DNA from: Coleophoma eucalyptorum
Lineage: Eukaryota; Ascomycota; Leotiomycetes; Helotiales; Dermateaceae
Length of the DNA stretch: 64,000 bases
Assembly: GCA_026120035.1 (NCBI GenBank)
Contig: JALRME010000001.1
Span: 62,001-126,000, forward strand
Direction of reading: 5' to 3'
In this document: positions 1-10,185 of the stretch, piece after piece
Layout of the letters: each line of letters opens with the position of its first letter
Position numbering within the stretch: the stretch's first letter is position 1
The notes under the pieces: model-generated
Seen by the model: the letters and a program-made list of their open reading frames with translations, nothing else
Database searches by the model: none
What the model was told of the DNA's origin: nothing
Made by a program: the position numbers and the translations under genes

Positions 1-715
1 TCTTACGGCTGGCAATCTGGAAGAAAATAATCAAGCTATGAAATGTTTTGAATGTACCTCGGAAGTCCTGGTTACAATGGCTGCGCCCTGGCCAGAGGAG
101 GACAAAAAGCTTATTCTCCTGCGAAGATGATGTCTCCTCCCATGCCTTCCCTTACAATGATAAGATAGACAGCTCGTGATTTAGTATAGCGTTACTGTGA
201 GTTCGGTAGTGCTTTTATGGCAGACAATAGCGGAGCAAATACGGGCATTGTGTACGATGCACTTCTAGGCTATAGGTTTTACATGAGTACTTTTATTAGC
301 TCAAATCATCTGTGCACAGGCGGCAGAAAGCGACGCTGATAGAACAATAGATACTTGGCTAGCGTTGACACCATTTATTTGACTAGACATCTTCGGGGCT
401 CTTTGATTTTAAGTTTTTTTGAATGGGCTAGAATTTTATATCGTTCGGTCGCAAAACGATTATGGGCACGAATTGCATGCGAAACAGCTGCTCCGTCGCG
501 TAACTTCTGATCGCTTAGGCAAAAACGCGGGTAGCAGGTGGAGCTTTCCAGTGGGTAATATTTCTATTGCATTGCCCCTTATTACCAGATTCCATTGCAG
601 ATATGGATAGCTGTTTCCTTCGATCAAGAATTGAAACCTCCTATGGAAATTTTCCCCGAGTGTATCTTTCTCTTTTTGACCACATGACGGCATCCAACAA
701 CAAGCCGCATATTTC
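1..715. other. Intergenic sequence at window edge
   Basis: Only short overlapping frames occur on both strands, none resembling a known family. The last part should be the 3' flank of the acetyltransferase gene on the minus strand. I see no RNA gene, repeat array or truncated gene entering from the window edge. Confidence 0.6.
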
Positions 716-1423
716 CTAAGAGGCTTGGCTCTGAACTGGGCGCAACGGCAATCTCAACATATAATAGAATTTGTAAATCCCCCATCCCATATCACCTCCC
801 TTCGCATAATCTGCCCAGTCTTTCAAGTCAATCTCGAAAGGCACCGACACGTCCTTCCAGCCGACACTCTGATACAGAGGATGACCGACGGGCGAAGAAA
901 TCAAGAAAGCGGGAACTCCATCTCGATCAGCACGTTGATGACCCCACTCCAACATTGCAGATCCAATTCCTCTCCGCTGAAACTTAGGGTCCGTCATCAA
1001 AAGCGAGAGGTAGAGGTGTTTGGTAGGCGAAGCCCAAGCCTCGAGGAACTTCTTGAAGGTCTGATCAATGAAGTTGTTGAACGGTTGGTTTTGGCGGTTC
1101 GAAATAAGGGACCCTGCATGGACATTCATGGGTGCTTCTAACTCGTCCTGCTCGTAACCTATAAGCTGCCACATTGCCAACGCCGTAATCTCATTCGTCT
1201 CGGCATCTACGGCTTTCATGAGCAGGACCGGCGGGTGCTGAATCACTAGCTTGAATACATTCGTTAACATCTTGCGATATTCCTCTTCCGATGGCCATGC
1301 TATTTGGTGAAGGAGATTTGGTCGCTCGGCGTTGACTTGCACCCGGACCAGATCAGGAACATCCTCAAACGTTGCGGGGGAGATTATGGGGGGTGGATAA
1401 TGTGTTCGTGTAGTGACGCGCAT
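716..1423 (-). CDS. GNAT family N-acetyltransferase
   Basis: An uninterrupted 235-residue frame with the GNAT fold. Residues from about 15 (SPATFEDVPDLVRVQ) match the N-terminal strand and helix. Motif A, RRGIGSAML, is the acetyl-CoA pyrophosphate-binding loop, and a C-terminal YQSVGW segment matches motif B. Such proteins transfer an acetyl group from acetyl-CoA to an amine, but the substrate cannot be read here. Length fits small fungal GNATs. The start is the first ATG of the frame. Two direct copies of a 13-nt sequence lie just upstream of it. A second, unrelated-looking GNAT sits about 4 kb away on the other strand. The family is secure, the specific role unknown. Confidence 0.87.
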   Translation of the reverse strand: MRVTTRTHYPPPIISPATFEDVPDLVRVQVNAERPNLLHQIAWPSEEEYRKMLTNVFKLVIQHPPVLLMKAVDAETNEITALAMWQLIGYEQDELEAPMNVHAGSLISNRQNQPFNNFIDQTFKKFLEAWASPTKHLYLSLLMTDPKFQRRGIGSAMLEWGHQRADRDGVPAFLISSPVGHPLYQSVGWKDVSVPFEIDLKDWADYAKGGDMGWGIYKFYYMLRLPLRPVQSQAS

Positions 1424-1978
1424 GGTTGGGTGCTTGGTAACCTTAAATGGGGTAACCTTAAATATGTTTACCGTGGGATGGGATGATGATAAAGTTCAAG
1501 ATAATAGAGTGTATCACGATATTTGAGGAGATGATGTTGTAACCTAGATTAGGAAGTTGGGCTGCAGCTGGTATATGCAACTGTGCCTCTCGCTTAGATT
1601 GCAAGTGCACCACCACTGCAGACTACCTCAACTTATGATGCAGTGTTACTATAACATCTCTTATTGACTTGGTGATTAAAAAGACGCTCCAGGTGTCAAG
1701 AACTTTTGTATAGACACTGGAAAGGAGTTACCATACTCTTATGGTATATGTATGTTCAGTAGGTTCTAGATTTCACATGCACATGATATTATTGGTCAGG
1801 CTCATATATGATGTTCAAAATGTTTCTTATTCTTGATCCTGCGATAACTTTCTATTTAAACCATTATCCAAACTCCATCTGCTTCCTGTTTTCAGCCGCC
1901 CTCTATTTAAAAAGTCCACCCAAACGCCCAAGCCCGGCTGCAGCGCTATAATTCAAACCTTCCCATACCGATGCTAAT
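1424..1978. other. Intergenic: upstream of GNAT, downstream of RTA1-like gene
   Basis: A promoter region for the minus-strand acetyltransferase and the 3' flank of the next minus-strand gene. The direct repeat ggtaaccttaaat occurs at 1436-1448 and 1451-1463 (15-bp period), 13-40 nt upstream of the start codon. Nothing else stands out. Confidence 0.5.
1436..1463. repeat. Two direct copies of ggtaaccttaaat before a start codon
   Basis: Two exact 13-nt copies with a 15-bp period lie immediately upstream of the acetyltransferase ATG at 1423. They could be 5'-leader or factor-binding sequence. No function can be read from sequence alone. Confidence 0.6.
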
Positions 1979-2980
1979 TTAACAGGCAATGCTATCATCT
2001 GCAGCAGGTAGTCTCTTTCCTTCCCAGATTTTGAAACCCTCAAAGTACACCTTGGATGACTGATGTTGCAGAGTCAAAGTCTGCACGTCGCCAGCTCGGT
2101 GTGAGTAGAAAATATCCAAGGCCTCCATTTGGCTCGGGTGCACAAAATGGAACATGGCCATCACGATGACCATCAATGCGGCGTCGAACAGATAGAGGAA
2201 GTACTCGTTGCGGTGGATAAGACCAGCGTTGCCTTGCATGTTCTCCATGAGCCGGACAGCACTGCGGGCAATGATGAGGACGGCGGCGAGGTACAGGACC
2301 AAGAGATGCTTCTTGAAGGGGATGGGAACATCGGCGAGTCTTGGATTCGATTTGTGCGTCAGGCGAGCTGGTGGGTTTCGTGCAAGGCGATAATGCAAGG
2401 TTCCAGCAACGTAGCCAAAGATGACTAGGAAGATCATCTGTTCGCCCAAACCCATCATCACCAATCTGTTTCCGAGTCGGACCCATTGAGCATCGCTTGT
2501 GAGTCGCATAGCTGATCCGACAGCCTGAATGGTGAAGGAGAAGCAGTCGCCAATCAAGAATACAAGTTTGAATGTCTTCAGCTTCCAAGGGGATAGCTTC
2601 TCGCCGTCGGTTGCCTTGATGATGCGTTCGTGATGTAGGAAAACACTGGCTGCCATCAATGCGGGTGCTGAAGTGAGTGTAACGGCTTGGGCGGCGTAGA
2701 AAATTAGTTTGAAGTTCGGTGATTCGAAGTGCCCAATTAATCGTGCTCCATAGCCCAGGAACTCAACTGTTGGGGTTACGTTAGTATAGAAATTGTAAGA
2801 TCGACTTGGAGTGAACGTACAGATGCCACCAATAATTAATGGAAGTAAGCACATTGACTTCGCTCGACTCGCTTGGTATCCGTGAATAAGAACAAACTGT
2901 GCAAACATCCCCATGGCCCCCGCTGCGGCCATAAATGACGGAACGTAGCAGTAATACAGGCATGATTCGAGAGTCGCCAT
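1979..2980 (-). CDS. RTA1-family multi-pass membrane protein
   Basis: A 315-residue protein from two exons, 2821-2980 and 1979-2766. The 54-nt intron at 2767-2820 (GTACGT donor, ACTAAC branch, CAACAG acceptor) is in frame, so an unspliced reading stays open. Splicing restores the family segment GGIFEFLGYGAR. About seven hydrophobic segments and motifs such as QAVGSAMR identify the RTA1 (lipid-translocating exporter-like) family. Yeast members respond to lipid or drug stress (Rta1, Rsb1, Pug1). The ATG at 2980 (MATLESCLYYC) was chosen because the upstream part of the open frame is polar and unlike the family. The transported substrate is not deducible. Confidence 0.88.
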   Translation of the reverse strand: MATLESCLYYCYVPSFMAAAGAMGMFAQFVLIHGYQASRAKSMCLLPLIIGGICTFTPSRSYNFYTNVTPTVEFLGYGARLIGHFESPNFKLIFYAAQAVTLTSAPALMAASVFLHHERIIKATDGEKLSPWKLKTFKLVFLIGDCFSFTIQAVGSAMRLTSDAQWVRLGNRLVMMGLGEQMIFLVIFGYVAGTLHYRLARNPPARLTHKSNPRLADVPIPFKKHLLVLYLAAVLIIARSAVRLMENMQGNAGLIHRNEYFLYLFDAALMVIVMAMFHFVHPSQMEALDIFYSHRAGDVQTLTLQHQSSKVYFEGFKIWEGKRLPAADDSIAC

Positions 2981-5119
2981 TTTCGCTACGGTATAGGCGA
3001 AGGACAGATTATTTGTCTGGCGAAGAGATGTGTCTTGGAGTGTTGGATATTGAAGTGTGAAGTGTTGATGTATTGATGATGAGAATAATGTGAGATGGGA
3101 GAACTGTACTGTTATTATACATACAGAACAGACTCGCATACTCGCATATAAAAGGGTGTTTTCGAAATCTCGCGAGCCTTTACCTATGACACGCCGATCC
3201 CATACCCCAAAAATAGGGAAAAGGCTGGGCAGGCCCGCCGGGGAGGGCAATACGGTAGTTAGCGAGCAAGCGAGCCTCAGTGGACCTGGAGATCAGCGTA
3301 AGAGAGTGAGCCATTGTATGAGAGTGCGAGATGCCAAGGAAAAGGGCTGAAGAGTCCAACTTACTTGCTGGGACTTGTCCTGTTCAAACATAAATTACTC
3401 TAGAGAGAGGCTTACGAATTCATAATAATCAAAAATTTGCGGTGGAATAGCCTCAAGAAGTTCCTGCATACAAAATTGGTCATACCCGCACTCGAAGTTT
3501 TCAGGTAGTAAATAGCATTCATTATTTTTGCAATGGCATCGATTCCCATATTCAATCGGGGCTTAAAGCAACATTTAGAGTCGGATCTACAGCCAGGTCT
3601 CTAAATTTCCGTAGCAACAACCTATAATTAAATTCAGCCTCCTGAGATAGCGGAGCTTGGTGGTCGTGATAAAGTACGGCAGCAGCGAGTGCGAGATAAA
3701 GCGAAGAAGCGACAAGCGAGGCGAGTACGAGTGGGATTGCATTGACACGCAGTATATCGAACTTGTTTTACTTGACGCCTTGGCGAACTCTCTTCTTGGT
3801 ATGCCGTCCTAAACATCAGTCTAGCGCTTTGATCTCATGTTCAGGGTTTTGACAGTTGATGTTCTGGAGCTGGTGATAATAAAATTTCAATGCTCGCTTG
3901 CCTTACGCCCAAGTTTACGAATACCTTCTCGTCCTTATTTTCCTCTTTTCGTTTTCTCAGGCCCTATTAAAAACTTAAGCTATTGCTTTGTAAATGAGGC
4001 TATGACTGATTTAAATCTTGTAAGCGTGGAAGAGGCAGTCCATTTCTCATCCAAGTGGAACACTTTTCAATTGGATCCGAGTTTAATGATAGCGCATACA
4101 GTTTATCACTCAGCCAACGCTGCCTTGTTTTATTTTAAGTCACCCTGTACAAATACCACATCCGAGTTCTATATACCCCTAGAATACTTCCAGTCGTCGG
4201 TTTTTGATTTATTCTTGTTGTTATTTCTTTCGCTAAGCAACTTAATTTGATCTGGATATGCTCTTCAGCCAGTTTCTTTCCAAGGTCACCAAGAGTCGTC
4301 GCTTCTCCATTTGAGAGAATAGTATTGCTTCATTTGGCATTTACTCTTGTAAGAAAGTGCTTTTTCATATTACAGGTATGTCATTACAAATTGCACCTTC
4401 TGATACTACATCTTGGGTCCTCAAGATCACCTCTGAGTCACACTCCATCAGATGATAAGCGACAAGAGCTTAAGACGATATTGTAAAGTGCGATTGCTAG
4501 ATCAAATCTGCACGGAAATTATAATGACATATCGCTTCTTGTTTGCTTTACTTTCAGTTCTCATGGCAAAAGTCTGTCTCCTATCATAAAACTAGTATTA
4601 ATCTCAAAATATCGCGAAATCCCACTCTCGAAATGGAGCCTTGGTTCAGCATCGGCATTGGACCAGTTACACCTTTCGGAGTGACAACACCCCGTACGCG
4701 TATATACGTGACATAGTCTACAGAACATCTCAAATACAATACTATTATTATTTCCTTATCATCTTGAATACTTGCAAGTTGCGTCGTCATCTTTTCTAAT
4801 TTATCGTGTGAACATTCCCTTGATAGGAAGGTCGCGAATTGAGGCATAGCGCCCGTGTAGTATGAGTCTTACACTCGCTTCCAAATCTCATCAAGCGGCA
4901 TAGAAAAAAAAAGGCATATAAAGAAGCTCGAGCATTTCGATAGGTTACCTTCTACATGAACTTATTAGACTTGCTAGATCATCCCGTAAACAATTGATAA
5001 GATATTTATCACTCCTATCACCTTGCGCCGATAAGAAGCCCTAACAGATCACACAATCCAGACGTGATCAAAAAAAGAGCCTCCAATATAACATCAGCCA
5101 TCAAGAAACAAACATCAAG
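2981..5119. other. Gene-poor intergenic region, 2.1 kb
   Basis: The first part is the promoter and 5' leader of the RTA1-like gene, and the end is the promoter of the plus-strand GNAT. The middle (about 3.4-4.9 kb) is visibly AT-rich. Short frames on both strands have no family resemblance. I see no structured repeat or RNA gene. Confidence 0.5.
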
Positions 5120-5812
5120 ATGGCTCCAAGCGACCTCCGATTTTTCCACGAAGCCTGGATCATAGAGCTCCCCTCAGCCACACATCTAAAATTCCACCGA
5201 CTACATCCCACCAACAGCACCCTCGTAGCAGGATGGAGCAAGCTCAGGGTAAAATACTCTTTCAGCGCCAAAGTGCCCGACGGCGATGAGGCCGCCATCG
5301 CGGCCCAGACGGCCATTATCACGCTCGATATGCACAAGCGCTTCAACAAAGCCTTTACCGCGCACCAGTCCCTCGACGTGCTCGTGGAGTTGGACGGGCA
5401 GATCGTCGGGGGTGGGGGGCTTCACCAGATCCAGGATGATCCGCCTTTGGCGAATATCGGGATCTTGCTCGCGCCTGAGGCACGGGGGAGGGGTGTGGGG
5501 AAGGCGTTGATGCAAGTTCTGCTGCGATTGAGTAATGAGTTGGATGTGGAGATTATTGAGGCTGGTACGATGAAGGATAATAAGGCTATGAGGGCCTTGG
5601 CGAGGAGTCTGGGTCTGGAGGAGACGGATGAGATTAAAGAGGCTCCTGGGAGGGGGGTTGTTGCTGAGGTAATGTTTAAGAACATTTCCGCTGAGAAATG
5701 GATGGGTTTGGATATGGTTGTGAACTTTTTAGGGCCACTGGAGCCAGTGCGGATTGAAGAAGAAATTCAAGTCAAAGATGAGGATACGGTGAAAGAGGAG
5801 ACTAAGAGCTGA
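5120..5812 (+). CDS. GNAT family N-acetyltransferase
   Basis: An uninterrupted 230-residue frame beginning MAPSDLRFFHEAW. The acetyl-CoA loop (motif A) is RGRGVGKALM, preceded by the strand ANIGILLAPEA and followed by IIEAGTMKDNKAMRALARSLGL, the usual motif B region. The last 35 residues are acidic and charged (EEEIQVKDEDTVKEETKS) and probably disordered. GNATs acetylate amines, and nothing indicates the substrate. The fold order resembles fungal GNATs of unknown function. It ends 137 bp from the stop of the Ysc84 gene on the opposite strand, so the two are convergent. The middle of the gene is strikingly G-rich on the sense strand. Confidence 0.85.
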   Translation: MAPSDLRFFHEAWIIELPSATHLKFHRLHPTNSTLVAGWSKLRVKYSFSAKVPDGDEAAIAAQTAIITLDMHKRFNKAFTAHQSLDVLVELDGQIVGGGGLHQIQDDPPLANIGILLAPEARGRGVGKALMQVLLRLSNELDVEIIEAGTMKDNKAMRALARSLGLEETDEIKEAPGRGVVAEVMFKNISAEKWMGLDMVVNFLGPLEPVRIEEEIQVKDEDTVKEETKS

Positions 5813-5948
5813 TGATAAACTAATATTTGGGTATCGCATTATTGTTTCTACATAAATTCTAGACAAAACCATTACAGTAAAACGCTGGAAATCACTGATC
5901 TAAAGCCCGCACCCTCAAGACGACGCTCCTGGTCCATTTTCATCTCAC

Positions 5949-7187
5949 TCAAGCATATGTATACAATTCCTTCTCCTGCTTTGTCGGCTCCTTGCGCTTC
6001 TCGATCTCAACATCTCCAGGCGGTGGCATCTGATCAGCCTCCTTTAGCACACCGTGGTTAACGTCTTGTCTTCCTTCAGCTTCCTTCACAACCTCCATCA
6101 ACAATCTCGTGCTCTGCGGAGGATTTGGGATTGCACCAGACAAGATGTCCGCAGCTGGAAGCCTCTGGCCGTAAAAGCGAGCGTTCTCGTCGTTTCTTTC
6201 AACGATAATCGTTCCATCAACCTGGATTCCGGCATAGAGGCCACGACTCTTCATGTATGTCCAGACTGGCTTGCGGTTCTTGTTGCCAAAGAGTTCAACC
6301 TCGCCAATTCCACCAGCACCAATTGGTCCTGCCGCCACACTCAATTCTCCTCCAAGAGACAGACGGAGCTTCTTGAATGCTGCGAGTGCCTCGGGGGTGT
6401 TAATCACAAGAACACAGTCGTAAATATCAATACCAGCCATGAATCCAAATCCTGCGGTGTGGATCAGGATACCCGAAGGTGGCGACCAGCTACCGTCCGG
6501 AAGACGGGAGATCAAGACTCCAGAACCACCGGCGCCACTGACATAGAGCCCAGTACGCATGACGGTGAAAATAGCCAAACCAACGGCATTCTTGATCACC
6601 TTCTGGGGAATCTTGACCAGCACCTTCGGCTTCCCCTTTGGCCCATCGGCTGGAGCATCAGGTCGGTCGGTATAGAAGCCATCTTTGCAGAAGGACTTCA
6701 GGATTCGGGCACACTTGTCACTCTCCTTGTCCAGAGCCTGGGGCCAGAAAGCCTCAGATCCGATCTTGTTGGTGAGCTTGTTCACTGGGACACCGAGCTT
6801 CTCAAAGCCAGCCCAGAGCTTGTCAAAGCCTGCCTTGCTGGTGTTTCGTGTCTTGTCCCAGGCTGTCAACTTTGTGTGGCCAGTTTGTGCGGGCGCTGAT
6901 GTGGTAGGTGGGTGGTTTGGGTCCACCGCGGGTGGCTGCTGCTGCTGCTGCTGTTGAGAATAGTCGGCTGGGTTATATGGTTGAGTTGGTGGCGGGGGAT
7001 ACTGCTGCGGATACTGCTGCTGAGCCTGATATGGTGGTACTTGAGTCGAGTCGAAATTCTCTTGGAAGTGATGAGGAGGGGCTTGCTGTTGTGCTGGGAA
7101 TTGTTGCCCTGGCTGACCTGGGTATGGCTCTGATGGTGGTGGAGGATAGTGCTCCGTCTTCTCCGGTGGGTATTGGTTGGATGCCAT
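5949..7187 (-). CDS. Ysc84/SH3YL1-domain (DUF500) protein
   Basis: A 412-residue, single-exon protein. Residues 1 to about 115 are Pro/Gln-rich and low in complexity (repeated PPPP, QQQ and YPGQP-like blocks). From about 130 to 370 the Ysc84 domain follows, recognisable by IPQKVIKNAVGLAIFTVMR, GSGVLISRLPDGSWSPPS and AAGPIGAGGIGE. In yeast Ysc84/Lsb3 and animal SH3YL1 this domain binds phosphoinositides and actin at endocytic sites. The usual C-terminal SH3 domain is absent, as in several filamentous-fungal relatives. The frame extends 24 nt upstream only to a GTG, so the ATG at 7187 (MASNQYPPEK) is taken as start. A role in cortical actin or membranes is inference. Confidence 0.87.
   Translation of the reverse strand: MASNQYPPEKTEHYPPPPSEPYPGQPGQQFPAQQQAPPHHFQENFDSTQVPPYQAQQQYPQQYPPPPTQPYNPADYSQQQQQQQPPAVDPNHPPTTSAPAQTGHTKLTAWDKTRNTSKAGFDKLWAGFEKLGVPVNKLTNKIGSEAFWPQALDKESDKCARILKSFCKDGFYTDRPDAPADGPKGKPKVLVKIPQKVIKNAVGLAIFTVMRTGLYVSGAGGSGVLISRLPDGSWSPPSGILIHTAGFGFMAGIDIYDCVLVINTPEALAAFKKLRLSLGGELSVAAGPIGAGGIGEVELFGNKNRKPVWTYMKSRGLYAGIQVDGTIIVERNDENARFYGQRLPAADILSGAIPNPPQSTRLLMEVVKEAEGRQDVNHGVLKEADQMPPPGDVEIEKRKEPTKQEKELYTYA
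6935..6956. repeat. CTG/CAG trinucleotide run coding for polyglutamine
   Basis: A short run of CTG units on the plus strand encodes consecutive glutamines in the N-terminal low-complexity part of the Ysc84-domain protein. It is likely to vary in length between strains. Confidence 0.6.
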
Positions 7188-8650
7188 TTTGGTTGATATG
7201 ATGATTCTCACGGGTTCTGTAAATTAGAGATGGGGTGAGAAATTGAGGTTGTGGTGAGGTGTGCGGGCACGAGGAGGTCTGAAGAACAAGTTTTCTATGG
7301 AAGATCCATACTGCTTCTTATATACAATGCAGCCCCTCCTCAACCCCTCCTCCACGGCCAACAAGGTCCTTGATTCCCACGTTGTTTACTCAATGCTGCG
7401 GTCGTTATGCTTGCGTGGCAGACCCCTCCCGATGTCCCATGTTGTGGGTGACATCATCAGACCCTGGTTCAGCTAAGCTTCTTAACCGAGGGGCTGAGTA
7501 GGCGGGGTGGTGTGGTGTTATTTGGATACTATGTGGATATATCAGCCCAGACCATTTAGCGCGTAGTTTGAGTAACTTCCACTATGTAGCCGTCTATGAG
7601 CACCCCAGATCTGATAAAAGAACAAGTCATCGCATGTTCGGAAAAAACAAGCATGGACATCAGCCACCCACATCTCGATTTTTACGAAGGAGCCAATGAA
7701 CAAGGGTTATTCAGCAGCACATGGGAAGAAGGTTATGTTTGTACCTGGATGAGTCGCCGTCCACATTCTACTTCGCCTTCTCCATGTGCTTGCTATTTCC
7801 ATCTCAGCTTCAACCTCCATCATGTACCTCGCCACTATACTAGCACCGCCGATATGCCATGGGCTCCAGCTGCGCTGTGTTGCATATGTGGTCAGCGCGC
7901 GCGACGAGACGAACCGAAATACGAGAATGTTGAGGCCGGAATGTGATATACGACTCCGAGAGCTCAACAGCAGCTTTCCTTGCCTGGTTTTGTTCGCAGC
8001 ACTCGAATGTACCTCGCCACTTCCAAAGCCACCTTTACAACGAAGAAGGTTCTTGAGACTTGCCCTTGCAAGCATCATACAGTCCTCTTCGATGATTCCA
8101 GTCTGGTTGTACTTTCGAAAGCCATTTACAAGGACAAGTGATCCAGAGAGACATGCTCTAGCTAGTGTCATAAGTCCATATGCTTGCCAATGCTTGCCAC
8201 AGCCCTGCTCATAATGCCCTGGTGTGGTTTCTGGAAAGAATAAGCTTAATGTTTACGTCAAAAGTCACTAACATGGAACGGCCCGGTTCTTGCCATCTAA
8301 ATCTCTAATGAGGATAGCAATGTATGAAAACTCGGTCTGGGGATTTCCGTGTACTGTTGCTTTGTCTTGCTCCCTGTGGTTCTCCTCTATCTTTGGCTCC
8401 CCTTGTCTCATGCTCTTGAATTTTTACTCATCATCAGTCGATCTTGTTTGCTTTCCATAATTAGGTAGTCAAAAATAGACATTCATTTAGCGACTTAGTC
8501 TTAACATCTATCACTAGCTTGGAACATTCTCCTGCCTCTCTCTCCAATGATTATCTAGCTCTCGGGGGTCTCTAATTAAAACTAGCCCACCTATTCGTGT
8601 ACCTTTCCCACCCAAAACGGTACAAGGAATTGGATTATTAGCACACTTCT
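7188..8650. other. Intergenic region, 1.5 kb
   Basis: Promoter of the Ysc84-domain gene at the left and 3' flank of the Frag1-like gene at the right. Frames of 116-154 codons overlap on both strands around 7.6-8.2 kb. They have no domain, odd composition and no splice context, so I do not call genes. Confidence 0.5.
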
Positions 8651-9628
8651 CTATGTGGGCTGTGAATGAATATATGCACTCTCACCTAAGAGCGGTTCAC
8701 GCTCTCTAATGTCTATACCTTCTTCTGGAACGCTACCCAAGGAGTTTAGCAACAGTTTTACAGTGAACTGAATACCACGATGACTTACGCTACATAGCCA
8801 ATAAAGCAGCAGAGCCAAAAGGCCCCCAGTATTGTGATGATCCACTCTAGGATGCCAGCAACTCGCCACCACTCGTTGGACATCAGGACCATAAAAACAG
8901 TGCCTAAGCAAACCTCACAGAAAACAATGATGGAGTTCACGATGCAGCTATAGCACACACGCGAATTAACTTCTCACCCTTTCCCATCTCTACACATCAC
9001 AGGCCAGGAAGAAAATTGTCATCTAGCTTACTATCCTCTCAGCCTCCGGTACGGGGAGGCCTTTCTCGTCTGCTCGAAATAGACGAACGTGGTGCACACT
9101 GCCGACGAGCCCAAGCTGGTAAAACACGCGCTGAGCAAAATGCTATGCGGTTCGTGGAAGCGGTAAGTATCCAAGATGCAGAGCAGGATCAAGGTCACGC
9201 CCGCCACAACACCCGACAAAACAGCGAGCCACGAGACGGCCCTGGAGACTGGCGAGTCTTTCAGCCCGTACATCTGCGACGAGTAGCGCGCGAGATGCAC
9301 TGAGCAGACGGTGCCGACGAAGCCTATCGCCGTCAAGGTTCCACCAACGAGGAAGACCGGCTTCAGCGCAAAGGCACCGATGTCCGAGACGAACCTGAGG
9401 CGGCGAGTTAGCGGCTGCGACACACCCACATCACCAAGTCCTATATAAAATGCATCGATCGAGAATGGTGGTAATAAGCTAGTCTTACGCGACATAGGGA
9501 TTGCTCTGGAGCGGATACCGAGGCCGGCCGCGGGCGAGCCAGGTGATCAAAAGGGTCAGCAACGTGATCAGCCAAGAGGTGCCGGCGAGGAAAGGAAAGA
9601 GCCAGAGATGCTGCAGTGGTATTTTCAT
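8651..9628 (-). CDS. Frag1/DRAM/Sfk1-family membrane protein
   Basis: A 247-residue protein joined from exons 9489-9628, 9032-9394, 8789-8947 and 8651-8732 (introns of 94, 84 and 56 nt, total 744 nt). The joins restore family signatures: LWLFPFLAGTSWL at the first membrane segment, NPYVAFVSDIGAFALKPVF across intron 1, and LEWIITILGAFWLCCFIGYV across exon 3. About six membrane segments are expected, and the tail is short and charged (IDIREREPLLG). Sfk1 in yeast works with the PI4-kinase Stt4 at the plasma membrane, while DRAM in animals modulates autophagy; which applies here is unknown. The ATG at 9628 gives the family's usual N-terminus. Confidence 0.87.
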
Positions 9629-10185
9629 CACAACTAGGCTTACTATCACAAGAAATACATGCAGATGGAAATTCAAGTAAAGATGTTGGTCGCTCAGAAA
9701 GTGGGATAAGAATTATACGAGAAGGACCAGTATCTACCTTGATACGAGAGCTACCTATCTCTACGTCACAAAAATAAGATAGATACGGTCAATAACAGGG
9801 AAGATAGATTATCCGGGCTGACTGCAAGTCTGACGCTGTAGTTTTGCCGTAATTTGCTCAGCATTTGTGCATAGAGCCGTTTAACAGCAAAGACCTTTTC
9901 AAAATTATGTATAATTTCCCGATGGAGATGTGCATTAGACCCCGGAACAGATTGGTGACTTGCTCCAAGAATTTGAGTATCTATACCGCAGTGGTCGACC
10001 AACTGCAGGTGAGACCATGTGAGTGAGAAGAGGTAGTTTGATTGAGACTTTAGTAGTTTCAATTCTTACGGATAATCTATAGACTGCTTATTGTTATACA
10101 GTGGGAGAGACGGTAACCTGTAAGGACCAATACTCCGGCACATCCAACTCCCCTCATTACAAGCCATAGTTTCATCACTCATCAA
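9629..10185. other. Intergenic region, 0.56 kb
   Basis: Promoter of the Frag1-like gene and 3' flank of the Chl4 gene. AT-rich, with no repeats or recognisable coding sequence. Confidence 0.5.

Noticed and set aside
725..1141. 138-codon plus-strand frame
   Set aside because: Exact antisense shadow of the GNAT gene.
3400..4900. Possible transposon remnant in the AT-rich spacer
   Set aside because: No repeated segments, terminal repeats or transposase-like frames could be seen.
7596..8214. Frames of 116-154 codons on both strands
   Set aside because: They overlap each other, show no domain and have irregular composition.
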